Positions 48,827 to 62,223 of a stretch of DNA of 64,000 nt are shown piece by piece. Within the stretch, counting starts at the first letter, position 1. Each line of letters opens with the position of its first letter. The stretch is from the NCBI GenBank assembly GCA_037013495.1, contig CM072801.1:70417816-70481815 (forward strand), given 5' to 3'. The DNA comes from Hippophae tibetana (taxonomy: Eukaryota; Streptophyta; Magnoliopsida; Rosales; Elaeagnaceae). Position numbers and translations under genes: made by a program. Under the pieces are notes generated by a model. It was not told where the DNA came from. It searched no databases and saw only the letters and a program-made list of their open reading frames with translations.

Positions 48827-51800
48827 AATTCGATATATCAAATGTTTTCTTATTTTTTAACAAGGTAACAATAACCCCTTTCCTGTTCTCTCCTCTTAAA
48901 TTTTTTGGAAGAATAGAGATTTATTAATCACATAAATAAAGATCCCTTGTTCAGCCCAAATATCTCTTTTACATATCTATTGAATAAAATCGAATGTAAG
49001 TAAAACGGAAATGTGTGACAAAAACAAAAACCCTCGATAAGTGATGTAAACGATGGAATTTGGTTACAGAAATCAGGTTCTCTTGAATGGCCAAAATTAA
49101 TCGTGTGAATCGATACGAGCTTCGATGTTATATATTATAATAGTCATTAAGATACCTCAGTCTAGAGTTATTGTCGATTAAAGTTGAAAATTCGATATAT
49201 CAAATGTTTTGTTATTTTTTAACAAGGTAATAGTAACCCCTTTCCTGTTTTCTCCTCTTAAATTTTTTGGAAGAATAGAGAATTATTGATCACATAAATA
49301 AAGATCCCTTACTCGGCAACAATATCTCTCTTACAAATCTATTGAATAAAATCAAAAGTTTGTAAAATGGTAATTTGTGCCAAAAACAAAAAACCCTCGA
49401 TAAGTGATGTAAACGATGGAATTTGGTTACAGAAATCAGGTTCCCAAAGGAGGCCAAAACTAATCTTGTGAATCGATACGAGCTTCGATGTGATATATTA
49501 TAATAGTCGTTAAGATACTTCAGTCTAGAGTTATTGTCGATTAAAGTTGAAAATTCGATATATCAAATGTTTTGTTATTTTTTAACAAGATAACAGTAAC
49601 CCCTTTCCTGTTCTCTCCTCTTAAATTTTTTGGAAGAATAGAGATTTATTGATCACATAAATAAAGATCCCTTGTTCAGAACAAATATGTCTTTTACATA
49701 TCAATGGATTAAATCGAAAGTAAGTAAAACGGAAATGTGTGACAAAAACATAAACCCTCGGTAAGTGATGTAAACGATGGAATTTGGTTACAGAAATCAG
49801 GTTCTCTTGCGTGGCCAAAATTAATCGTGTGAATCGATACGAGCTTCGATGTTATATATTATAATAGTCGTTAAGATACCTCAGTCTAGAGTTATTGTCG
49901 ATTAAAGTTGAAAATTCGATATATCAATTGTTTTGTTATTTTTTAACAATTAACAGTAAACCCCTTTCCTGTTCTCTCCTCTTAAATTTTTTGGGAGAAT
50001 AGAGAATTATTGATCACATAAATAAAGATCCCTTACTCGGCACAAATATCTCTCTTACAAATCTATTGAATAAAATCGAAAGTATGTGAAACACTAATTT
50101 GTGCCAAAAACATAAAACCCTCGATAAGTGATGTGAACGATGGAATTTGGCTACAGAAATCAGGTTCCCAAATGAGGCCAAAACTAATCTTGTGAATCGA
50201 TACGAGCTTCGATGTGATATATTATAATAGTCGTTAAGATACTTCAGTCTAGAGTTATTGTCGATTAAAGTTGAAAATTCGATATATCAAATGTTTTGTT
50301 ATTTTTTAACAAGTTAACAGTAACCCCTTTCCTGTTCTCTCCTCTTAAATTTTTTGGAAGAATAGAGATTTATTGATCACATAAATAAAAGATCCCTTGT
50401 TCAGAACAAATATCTCTTTTACATATCAATGGATTAAATCGAAAGTAAGTAAAACGAAAATGTGTGACAAAAACATAAACCCTCGATAAGTGATGTAAAC
50501 GATGGAATTTGGTTACAGAAATCAGGTTCTCTTGCGTGGCCAAAATTAATCGTGTGAATCGATACGAGCTTCGATGTTATATATTATAATAGTCGTTAAG
50601 ATACCTCAGTCTAGAGTTATTGTCGATTAAAGTTGAAAATTCGATATATCAATTGTTTTGTTATTTTTTAACAGTTAACAGTAACCCCTTTCTTGTTCTC
50701 TCCTCTTAAATTTTTTGGAAGAATAGAGATTTATTGATCACATAAATAAAGATCCCTTGTTCAGAACAAATATCTCTTTTACATATCAATGGATTAAATC
50801 GAAAGTAAGTAAAACGAAAATGTGTGACAAAAACATAAACCCTCGATAAGTGATGTAAACGATGGAATTTGGTTACAGAAATCAGGTTCTCTTGCGTGGC
50901 CAAAATTAATCGTGTGAATCGATACGAGCTTCGATGTTATATATTATAATATTCGTTAAGATACCTCAGTCTAGAGTTATCGTCGATTAAAGTTCAAAAT
51001 TGGATTAATCAAATGTTTTGTTATTTTTTAACAAGGTAACAGTAACCCCTATCCTGTTCTCTCCTCTTAAATTTTTTGGAAGAATAGAGAATTATTGATC
51101 ACATAAATAAAGATCCCTTACTCGGCACAAATATCTCTCTTACATATCTATTGAATAAAATCGAAAGTACATAAAACGGGAATTTGTGATAAAAACATAA
51201 ACCCTCGATAAGTGATGTAAACGATGGAATTTGGTTACAGAAATCAGGTTCTCTTGCGTGGCCAAAATTAATCGTGTGAATCGATACGAGCTTCGATGTT
51301 ATATATTATAATAGTCGTTAAGATACCTCAGTCTAGAGTTATCGTCGATTAAAGTTGAAAATTCGATATATCAAATGTTTTGTTATTTTTTAACAAGGTA
51401 ACAGTAACCCCTTTCCTGTTCTCTCCTCTTAAATTTTTTGGGAGAATAGAGAATTATTGATCACATAAATAAAGATCCCTTACTCGGCACAAATATTTCT
51501 CTTACATATCTATTGAATAAAATCGAAAGTACGTAAAACGGGAATTTGTGATAAAAACATAAACCCTCGATAAGTGATGTAAACGATGGAATTTGGTTAC
51601 AGAAATCAGGTTCTCTTCCGTGGCCAAAATTAATCGTGTGAATCGATACGAGCTTCGATGTTATATATTATAATAGTCGTTAAGATACCTCAGTCTAGAG
51701 TTATTGTCGATTAAAGTTGAAAATTCGATATATCAATTGTTTTGTTATTTTTTAACAAGTTAACAGTAACCCCTTTCCTGTTCTCTCCTCTTAAATTTTT

Positions 51801-52808
51801 TGGGAGAATAGAGAATTATTGATCACATAAATAAAGATCCCTTACTCGGCACAAATATCTCTCTTACAAATCTATTGAATAAAATCGAAAGTATGTGAAA
51901 CACTAATTTGTGCCAAAAACATAAAACCCTCGATAAGTGATGAAAACGATGGAATTTGGCTACAGAAATCAGGTTCCCAAATGAGGATAAAACTAATCTT
52001 GGGAATCGATACGAGCTTCGATGTGATATATTATAATAGTCGTTAAGATACTTCAGTCTAGAGTTATTGTCGATTAAAGTTGAAAATTCGATATATCAAA
52101 TGTTTTGTTATTTTTTAACAAGTTAACAGTAACCCCTTTCCTGTTCTCTCCTCTTAAATTTTTTGGAAGAATAGAGATTTATTGATCACATAAATAAAAG
52201 ATCCCTTGTTCAGAACAAATATCTCTTTTACATATCAATGGATTAAATCGAAAGTAAGTAAAACGGAAATGTGTGACAAAAACATAAACCCTCGATAAGT
52301 GATGTAAACGATGGAATTTGGTTACAGAAATCAGGTTCTCTTGCGTGGCCAAAATTAATCGTGTGAATCGATACGAGCTTCGATGTTATATATTATAATA
52401 TTCGTTAAGATACCTCAGTCTAGAGTTATCGTCGATTAAAGTTGAAAATTCGATTAATCAAATGTTTTGTTATTTTTTAACAAGGTAACAGTAACCCCTT
52501 TCCTGTTCTCTCCTCTTAAATTTTTTGGAAGAATAGAGAATTATTGATCACATAAATAAAGATCCCTTACTCGGCACAAATATCTCTCTTACATATCTAT
52601 TGAATAAAATCGAAAGTATGTAAAATGGGAATTTGTGATAAAAACATAAACCCTCGATAAGTGATGTAAACGATGGAATTTGGTTACAGAAATCAGGTTC
52701 TCTTGCGTGGCCAAAATTAATCGTGTGAATCGATACGAGCTTCGATGTTATATATTATAATAGTCGTTAAGATACCTCAGTCTAGAGTTATCGTCGATTA
52801 AAGTTGAA
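48827..52808 (+). repeat. Eleven-monomer HOR (3982 bp), copy 1
   Basis: Monomers (p q a b c d x y z c' o) start at 48827, 49189, 49552, 49913, 50276, 50638, 50998, 51360, 51722, 52085 and 52447. Types new to this region are x ('gttcaaaattggattaatc', 'cccctatcctg', 'acataaaacggg'), y ('ttgggagaat' with 'acgtaaaacggg') and z ('caattg' with 'aacaagttaac' and 'gaaacactaattt'). Private bases include 'cttgaatggcc' at about 49083, 'aacaattaac' at about 49945, 'aaatatttctc' at about 51491 and 'cttccgtgg' at about 51615. Confidence 0.92.
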
Positions 52809-55800
52809 AATTCGATATATCAAATGTTTTCTTATTTTTTAACAAGGTAACAATAACCCCTTTCCTGTTCTCTCCTCTTAAATTTTTTGGAAGAATAGAG
52901 ATTTATTAATCACATAAATAAAGATCCCTTGTTCAGCCCAAATATCTCTTTTACATATCTATTGAATAAAATCGAATGTAAGTAAAACGGAAATGTGTTA
53001 CAAAAACAAAAACCCTCGATAAGTGATGTAAACGATGGAATTTGGTTACAGAAATCAGGTTCTCTTGCGTGGCCAAAATTAATCGTGTGAATCGATACGA
53101 GCTTCGATGTTATATATTATAATAGTCATTAAGATACCTCAGTCTAGAGTTATTGTCGATTAAAGTTGAAAATTCGATATATCAAATGTTTTGTTATTTT
53201 TTAACAAGGTAACAGTAACCCCTTTCCTGTTTTCTCCTCTTAAATTTTTTGGAAGAATAGAGAATTATTGATCACATAAATAAAGATCCCTTACTCGGCA
53301 ACAATATCTCTCTTACAAATCTATTGAATAAAATCAAAAGTTTGTAAAATGGTAATTTGTGCCAAAAACAAAAAACCCTCGATAAGTGATGTAAACGATG
53401 GAATTTGGTTACAGAAATCAGGTTCCCAAAGGAGGCCAAAACTAATCTTGTGAATCGATACGAGCTTCGATGTGATATATTATAATAGTCGTTAAGATAC
53501 TTCAGTCTAGAGTTATTGTCGATTAAAGTTGAAAATTCGATATATCAAATGTTTTGTTATTTTTTAACAAGATAACAGTAACCCCTTTCCTGTTCTCTCC
53601 TCTTAAATTTTTTGGAAGAATAGAGATTTATTGATCACATAAATAAAGATCCCTTGTTCAGAACAAATATGTCTTTTACATATCAATGGATTAAATCGAA
53701 AGTAAGTAAAACGGAAATGTGTGACAAAAACATAAACCCTCGGTAAGTGATGTAAACGATGGAATTTGGTTACAGAAATCAGGTTCTCTTGCGTGGCCAA
53801 AATTAATCGTGTGAATCGATACGAGCTTCGATGTTATATATTATAATAGTCGTTAAGATACCTCAGTCTAGAGTTATTGTCGATTAAAATTGAAAATTCG
53901 ATATATCAATTGTTTTGTTATTTTTTAACAGTTAACAGTAAACCCCTTTCCTGTTCTCTCCTCTTAAATTTTTTGGGAGAATAGAGAATTATTGATCACA
54001 TAAATAAAGATCCCTTACTCGGCACAAATATCTCTCTTACAAATCTATTGAATAAAATCGAAAGTATGTGAAACACTAATTTGTGCCAAAAACATAAAAC
54101 CCTCGATAAGTGATGTGAACGATGGAATTTGGCTACAGAAATCAGGTTCCCAAATGAGGCCAAAACTAATCTTGTGAATCGATACGAGCTTCGATGTGAT
54201 ATATTATAATAGTCGTTAAGATACTTCAGTCTAGAGTTATTGTCGATTAAAGTTGAAAATTCGATATATCAAATGTTTTGTTATTTTTTAACAAGTTAAC
54301 AGTAACCCCTTTCCTGTTCTCTCCTCTTAAATTTTTTGGAAGAATAGAGATTTATTGATCACATAAATAAAAGATCCCTTGTTCAGAACAAATATCTCTT
54401 TTACATATCAATGGATTAAATCGAAAGTAAGTAAAACGAAAATGTGTGACAAAAACATAAACCCTCGATAAGTGATGTAAACGATGGAATTTGGTTACAG
54501 AAATCAGGTTCTCTTGCGTGGCCAAAATTAATCGTGTGAATCGATACGAGCTTCGATGTTATATATTATAATAGTCGTTAAGATACCTCAGTCTAGAGTT
54601 ATTGTCGATTAAAGTTGAAAATTCGATATATCAATTGTTTTGTTATTTTTTAACAGTTAACAGTAACCCCTTTCCTGTTCTCTCCTCTTAAATTTTTTGG
54701 AAGAATAGAGATTTATTGATCACATAAATAAAGATCCCTTGTTCAGAACAAATATCTCTTTTACATATCAATGGATTAAATCGAAAGTAAGTAAAACGAA
54801 AATGTGTGAGAAAAACATAAACCCTCGATAAGTGATGTAAACGATGGAATTTGGTTACAGAAATCAGGTTCCCTTGCGTGGCCAAAATTAATCGTGTGAA
54901 TCGATACGAGCTTCGATGTTATATATTATAATATTCGTTAAGATACCTCAGTCTAGAGTTATCGTCGATTAAAGTTCAAAATTGGATTAATCAAATGTTT
55001 TGTTATTTTTTAACAAGGTAACAGTAACCCCTATCCTGTTCTCTCCTCTTAAATTTTTTGGAAGAATAGAGAATTATTGATCACATAAATAAAGATCCCT
55101 TACTCGGCACAAATATCTCTCTTACATATCTATTGAATAAAATCGAAAGTACATAAAACGGGAATTTGTGATAAAAACATAAACCCTCGATAAGTGATGT
55201 AAACGATGGAATTTGGTTACAGAAATCAGGTTCTCTTGCGTGGCCAAAATTAATCGTGTGAATCGATACGAGCTTCGATGTTATATATTATAATAGTCGT
55301 TAAGATACCTCAGTCTAGAGTTATCGTCGATTAAAGTTGAAAATTCGATATATCAAATGTTTTGTTATTTTTTAACAAGGTAACAGTAACCCCTTTCCTG
55401 TTCTCTCCTCTTAAATTTTTTGGGAGAATAGAGAATTATTGATCACATAAATAAAGATCCCTTACTCGGCACAAATATCTCTCTTACATATCTATTGAAT
55501 AAAATCGAAAGTACGTAAAACGGGAATTTGTGATAAAAACATAAACCCTCGATAAGTGATGTAAACGATGGAATTTGGTTACAGAAATCAGGTTCTCTTG
55601 CGTGGCCAAAATTAATCGTGTGAATCGATACGAGCTTCGATGTTATATATTATAATAGTCGTTAAGATACCTCAGTCTAGAGTTATTGTCGATTAAAGTT
55701 GAAAATTCGATATATCAATTGTTTTGTTATTTTTTAACAAGTTAACAGTAACCCCTTTCCTGTTCTCTCCGCTTAAATTTTTTGGGAGAATAGAGAATTA

Positions 55801-56428
55801 TTGATCACATAAATAAAGATCCCTTACTCGGCACAAATATCTCTCTTACAAATCTATTGAATAAAATCGAAAGTATGTGAAACACTAATTTGTGCCAAAA
55901 ACATAAAACCCTCGATAAGTGATGTAAACGATGGAATTTGGCTACAGAAATCAGGTTCCCAAATGAGGCCAAAACTAATCTTGTGAATCGATACGAGCTT
56001 CGATGTGATATATTATAATAGTCGTTAAGATACTTCAGTCTAGAGTTATTGTCGATTAAAGTTGAAAATTCGATATATCAAATGTTTTGTTATTTTTTAA
56101 CAAGTTAAAAGTAACCCCTTTCCTGTTCTCTCCTCTTAAATTTTTTGGAAGAATAGAGATTTATTGATCACATAAATAAAAGATCCCTTGTTCAGAACAA
56201 ATATCTCTTTTACATATCAATGGATTAAATCGAAAGTAAGTAAAACGAAAATGTGTGACAAAAACATAAACCCTCGATAAGTGATGTAAACGATGGAATT
56301 TGGTTACAGAAATCAGGTTCTCTTGCGTGGCCAAATTTAATCGTGTGAATCGATACGAGCTTCGATGTTATATATTATAATATTCGTTAAGATACCTCAG
56401 TCTAGAGTTATCGTCGATTAAAGTTCAA
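52809..56428 (+). repeat. Eleven-monomer HOR, copy 2, ten monomers before divergence
   Basis: Monomers start at 52809, 53171, 53534, 53895, 54258, 54620, 54980, 55342, 55704 and 56067, each offset by 3982 bp from copy 1. The eleventh position (56429) is an x-like monomer instead of type o, so the HOR ends there. The z monomer at 55704 has 'ctccgctta' where copy 1 has 'ctcctctta', and its tail reads 'gatgtaaacg' and 'gaggccaaaac' instead of 'gatgaaaacg' and 'gaggataaaac'. The last four monomers are shared with the overlapping nine-monomer unit. Confidence 0.9.
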
Positions 56429-58239
56429 AATTCGATTAATCAAATGTTTTGTTATTTTTTAACAAGGTAACAGTAACCCCTATCCTGTTCTCTCCTCTTA
56501 AATTTTTTGGAAGAATAGAGAATTATTGATCACATAAATAAAGATCCCTTACTCGGCACAAATATCTCTCTTACATATCTATTGAATAAAATCGAAAGTA
56601 CATAAAACGGGAATTTGTGATAAAAACATAAACCCTCGATAAGTGATGTAAACGATGGAATTTGGTTACAGAAATCAGGTTCTCTTGCGTGGCCAAAATT
56701 AATCGTGTGAATCGATACGAGCTTCGATGTTATATATTATAATATTCGTTAAGATACCTCAGTCTAGAGTTATCGTCGATTAAAGTTGAAAATTCGATTA
56801 ATCAAATGTTTTGTTATTTTTTAACAAGGTAAGAGTAACCCCTTTCCTGTTCTCTCCTCTTAAATTTTTTGGAAGAATAGAGAATTATTGATCACATAAA
56901 TAAAAATCCCTTACTCGGCACAAATATCTCTCTTACGTATCTATTGAATAAAATCGAAAGTACGTAAAACGGGAATTTGTGATAAAAACATAAACCCTCG
57001 ATAAGTGATGTAAACGATGGAATTTGGTTACAGAAATCAGGTTCTCTTGCGTGGCCAAAATTAATCGTGTGAATCGATACGAGCTTCGATGTGATATATT
57101 ATAATAGTCGTTAAGATACTTCAGCCTAGAGTTATTGTCCATTAAAGTTGAAAATTCGATATATCAAATGTTTTGTTATTTTTTAACAAGGTAACAGTAA
57201 CCCCTTTCCTGTTCTCTCCTCTTAAATTTTTTGGGAGAATAGAGAATTATTGATCACATAAATAAAGATCCCTTACTCGGCACAAATATCTCTCTTACAT
57301 ATCTATTGAATAAAATCGAAAGTACGTAAAACGGGAATTTGTGATAAAAACATAAACCCTCGATAAGTGATGTAAACGATGGAATTTGGTTACAGAAATC
57401 AGGTTCTCTTGCGTGGCCAAAATTAATCGTGTGAATCGATACGAGCTTCGATGTTATATATTATAATAGTCGTTAAGATACCTCAGTCTAGAGTTATTGT
57501 CGATTAAAGTTGAAAATTCGATATATCAATTGTTTTGTTATTTTTTAACAAGTTAACAGTAACCCCTTTCCTGTTCTCTCCTCTTAAATTTTTTGGGAGA
57601 ATAGAGAATTATTGATCACATAAATAAAGATCCCTTACTCGGCACAAATATCTCTCTTACAAATCTATTGAATAAAATCGAAAGTATGTGAAACACTAAT
57701 TTGTGCCAAAAACATAAAACCCTCGATAAGTGATGTAAACGATGGAATTTGGTTACAGAAATCAGGTTCCCAAATGAGGCGAAAACTAATGTTGTGAATC
57801 GATACGAGCTTCGATGTGATATATTATAATAGCTGTTAAGATACTTCAGTCTAGAGTTATTGTCGATTAAAGTTGAAAATTCGATATATCAAATGTTTTG
57901 TTATTTTTTAACAAGTTAACAGTAACCCCTTTCCTGTTCTCTCCTCTTAAATTTTTTGGAAGAATAGAGATTTATTGATCACATAAATAAAAGATCCCTT
58001 GTTCAGAACAAATATCTCTTTTACATATCAATGGATTAAATCGAAAGTAAGTAAAACGAAAATGTGTGACAAAAACATAAACCCTCGATAAGTGATGTAA
58101 ACGATGGAATTTGGTTACAGAAATCAGGTTCCCTTGCGTGGCCAAAATTAATCGTGTGAATCGATACGAGCTTCGATGTTATATATTATAATATTCGTTA
58201 AGATACCTCAGTCTAGAGTTATCGTCGATTAAAGTTCAA
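54980..58239 (+). repeat. Nine-monomer unit of the right domain, copy 1 (3260 bp)
   Basis: Monomers start at 54980 (x), 55342 (y), 55704 (z), 56067 (c'), 56429 (x'), 56791 (o-like, 'taagagtaacc'), 57153, 57515 (z) and 57878 (c'). The unit repeats at 58240 with an offset of 3260 bp for the first six monomers. The marker 'caggttcccttgcgtgg' occurs just before both units (about 54866 and 58126). The monomer at 57153 is present only here; the tail of the monomer before it has private bases ('tcagcctagag', 'ttgtccatt'). Confidence 0.9.
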
Positions 58240-61137
58240 AATTGGATTAATCAAATGTTTTGTTATTTTTTAACAAGGTAACAGTAACCCCTATCCTGTT
58301 CTCTCCTCTTAAATTTTTTGGAAGAATAGAGAATTATTGATCACATAAATAAAGATCCCTTACTCGGCACAAATATCTCTCTTACATATCTATTGAATAA
58401 AATCGAAAGTACATAAAACGGGAATTTGTGATAAAAACATAAACCCTCGATAAGTGATGTAAACGATGGAATTTGGTTACAGAAATCAGGTTCTCTTGCG
58501 TGGCCAAAATTAATCGTGTGAATCGATACGAGCTTCGATGTTATATATTATAATAGTCGTTAAGATACCTCAGTCTAGAGTTATCGTCGATTAAAGTTGA
58601 AAATTCGATATATCAAATGTTTTGTTATTTTTTAACAAGGTAACAGTAACCCCTTTCCTGTTCTCTCCTCTTAAATTTTTTGGGAGAATAGAGAATTATT
58701 GATCACATAAATAAAGATCCCTTACTCGGCACAAATATCTCTCTTACATATCTATTGAATAAAATCGAAAGTACGTAAAACGGGAATTTGTGATAAAAAC
58801 ATAAACCCTCGATAAGTGATGTAAACGATGGAATTTGGTTACAGAAATCAGGTTCTCTTGCGTGGCCAAAATTAATCGTGTGAATCGATACGAGCTTCGA
58901 TGTTATATATTATAATAGTCGTTAAGATACCTCAGTCTAGAGTTATTGTCGATTAAAGTTGAAAATTCGATATATCAATTGTTTTGTTATTTTTTAACAA
59001 GTTAACAGTAACCCCTTTCCTGTTCTCTCCGCTTAAATTTTTTGGGAGAATAGAGAATTATTGATCACATAAATAAAGATCCCTTACTCGGCACAAATAT
59101 CTCTCTTACAAATCTATTGAATAAAATCGAAAGTATGTGAAACACTAATTTGTGCCAAAAACATAAAACCCTCGATAAGTGATGTAAACGATGGAATTTG
59201 GCTACAGAAATCAGGTTCCCAAATGAGGCCAAAACTAATCTTGTGAATCGATACGAGCTTCGATGTGATATATTATAATAGTCGTTAAGATACTTCAGTC
59301 TAGAGTTATTGTCGATTAAAGTTGAAAATTCGATATATCAAATGTTTTGTTATTTTTTAACAAGTTAACAGTAACCCCTTTCCTGTTCTCTCCTCTTAAA
59401 TTTTTTGGAAGAATAGAGATTTATTGATCACATAAATAAAAGATCCCTTGTTCAGAACAAATATCTCTTTTACATATCAATGGATTAAATCGAAAGTAAG
59501 TAAAACGAAAATGTGTGACAAAAACATAAACCCTCGATAAGTGATGTAAACGATGGAATTTGGTTACAGAAATCAGGTTCTCTTGCGTGGCCAAATTTAA
59601 TCGTGTGAATCGATACGAGCTTCGATGTTATATATTATAATATTCGTTAAGATACCTCAGTCTAGAGTTATCGTCGATTAAAGTTCAAAATTCGATTAAT
59701 CAAATGTTTTGTTATTTTTTAACAAGGTAACAGTAACCCCTATCCTGTTCTCTCCTCTTAAATTTTTTGGAAGAATAGAGAATTATTGATCACATAAATA
59801 AAGATCCCTTACTCGGCACAAATATCTCTCTTACATATCTATTGAATAAAATCGAAAGTACATAAAACGGGAATTTGTGATAAAAACATAAACCCTCGAT
59901 AAGTGATGTAAACGATGGAATTTGGTTACAGAAATCAGGTTCTCTTGCGTGGCCAAAATTAATCGTGTGAATCGATACGAGCTTCGATGTTATATATTAT
60001 AATATTCGTTAAGATACCTCAGTCTAGAGTTATCGTCGATTAAAGTTGAAAATTCGATTAATCAAATGTTTTGTTATTTTTTAACAAGGTAAGAGTAACC
60101 CCTTTCCTGTTCTCTCCTCTTAAATTTTTTGGAAGAATAGAGAATTATTGATCACATAAATAAAAATCCCTTACTCGGCACAAATATCTCTCTTACGTAT
60201 CTATTGAATAAAATCGAAAGTACGTAAAACGGGAATTTGTGATAAAAACATAAACCCTCGATAAGTGATGTAAACGATGGAATTTGGTTACAGAAATCAG
60301 GTTCTCTTGCGTGGCCAAAATTAATCGTGTGAATCGATACGAGCTTCGATGTTATATATTATAATAGTCGTTAAGATACCTCAGTCTAGAGTTATTGTCG
60401 ATTAAAGTTGAAAATTCGATATATCAATTGTTTTGTTATTTTTTAACAAGTTAACAGTAACCCCTTTCCTGTTCTCTCCTCTTAAATTTTTTGGGAGAAT
60501 AGAGAATTATTGATCACATAAATAAAGATCCCTTACTCGGCACAAATATCTCTCTTACAAATCTATTGAATAAAATCGAAAGTATGTGAAACACTAATTT
60601 GTGCCAAAAACATAAAACCCTCGATAAGTGATGTAAACGATGGAATTTGGTTACAGAAATCAGGTTCCCAAATGAGGCGAAAACTAATATTGTGAATCGA
60701 TACGAGCTTCGATGTGATATATTATAATAGCTGTTAAGATACTTCAGTCTAGAGTTATTGTCGATTAAAGTTGAAAATTCGATATATCAAATGTTTTGTT
60801 ATTTTTTAACAAGTTAACAGTAACCCCTTTCCTGTTCTCTCCTCTTAAATTTTTTGGAAGAATAGAGATTTATTGATCACATAAATAAAAGATCCCTTGT
60901 TCAGAACAAATATCTCTTTTACATATCAATGGATTAAATCGAAAGTAAGTAAAACGAAAATGTGTGACAAAAACATAAACCCTCGATAAGTGATGTAAAC
61001 GATGGAATTTGGTTACAGAAATCAGGTTCTCTTGCGTGGCCAAAATTAATCGTGTGAATCGATACGAGCTTCGATGTTATATATTATAATATTCGTTAAG
61101 ATACCTCAGTCTAGAGTTATCGTCGATTAAAGTTCAA
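58240..61137 (+). repeat. Eight-monomer derivative of that unit (2898 bp)
   Basis: Monomers start at 58240, 58602, 58964, 59327, 59689, 60051, 60413 and 60776. The first six match 54980-57090 at offset 3260. The last two match 57515 and 57878 at offset 2898. The difference of 362 bp is exactly one monomer, the counterpart of 57153. Shared rare marks of the 60413/57515 pair are 'gaggcgaaaac' and 'aatagctgttaag'. Confidence 0.92.
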
Positions 61138-62223
61138 AATTCGATTAATCAAATGTTTTGTTATTTTTTAACAAGGTAACAGTAACCCCTATCCTGTTCT
61201 CTCCTCTTAAATTTTTTGGAAGAATAGAGAATTATTGATCACATAAATAAAGATCCCTTACTCGGCACAAATATCTCTCTTACATATCTATTGAATAAAA
61301 TCGAAAGTACATAAAACGGGAATTTGTGATAAAAACATAAACCCTCGATAAGTGATGTAAACGATGGAATTTGGTTACAGAAATCAGGTTCTCTTGCGTG
61401 GCCAAAATTAATCATGTGAATCGATACGAGCTTCGATGTTATATATTATAATAGTCGTTAAGATACCTCAGTCTAGAGTTATCGTCGATTAAAGTTGAAA
61501 ATTCGATATATCAAATGTTTTGTTATTTTTTAACAAGGTAACAGTAACCCCTTTCCTGTTCTCTCCTCTTAAATTTTTTGGGAGAATAGAGAATTATTGA
61601 TCACATAAATAAAGATCCCTTACTCGGCACAAATATCTCTCTTACATATCTATTGAATAAAATCGAAAGTACGTAAAACGGGAATTTGTGATAAAAACAT
61701 AAACCCTCGATAAGTGATGTAAACGATGGAATTTGGTTACAGAAATCAGGTTCTCTTGCGTGGCCAAAATTAATCGTGTGAATCGATACGAGCTTCGATG
61801 TTATATATTATAATAGTCGTTAAGATAATTCAGTCTAGAGTTATTGTCGATTAAAGTTGAAAATTCGATATATCAAATGTTTTGTTATTTTTTAAGAAGT
61901 TAACAGTAACCCCTTTCCTGTTCTCTCCTCTTAAATTTTTTGGAAGAATAGAGATTTATTGATCACATAAATAAAAGATCCCTTGTTCAGAACAAATATC
62001 TCTTTTACATATCAATGGATTAAATCGAAAGTAAGTAAAACGGAAATGTGTGACAAAAACATAAACCCTCGATAAGTGATGTAAATGATGGAATTTTGTT
62101 ACAGAAATCAGGTTCTTTTGCGTGGCCAAAATTAATCGTGTGATTCGATACGAGCTTCGATTTTATATATTATAATAGTCTTTAAGATACCTCAGTCTAG
62201 AGTTATCGTCGATTAAAGTTCAA
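61138..62223 (+). repeat. Three monomers starting a third unit, then diverging
   Basis: Monomers start at 61138 (x'), 61500 (y) and 61862. The first two follow the order of the preceding unit. The third is a c'-like head ('aagaagttaac' is private) joined to a body with 'aaatgatggaattttgttac', 'ggttcttttgcg' and 'cgattttatat', which belongs to the 724-bp duplication that follows. Confidence 0.88.

Noticed and set aside
19592..54885. More than 30 minus-strand reading frames of about 65 codons with almost the same product
   Set aside because: They start at TTG (reverse of 'ccaa' in 'gtggccaaaa'), not ATG, recur only because the monomer recurs, and are broken by stops or frame-changing indels in many monomers. 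Changes among them show no sign of protein-level constraint. I treat them as chance frames in satellite DNA.
56933..57142. Minus-strand 69-codon frame with ATG
   Set aside because: The ATG is produced by a private 'gtccatt' change. The rest is ordinary monomer sequence with no recognisable domain.
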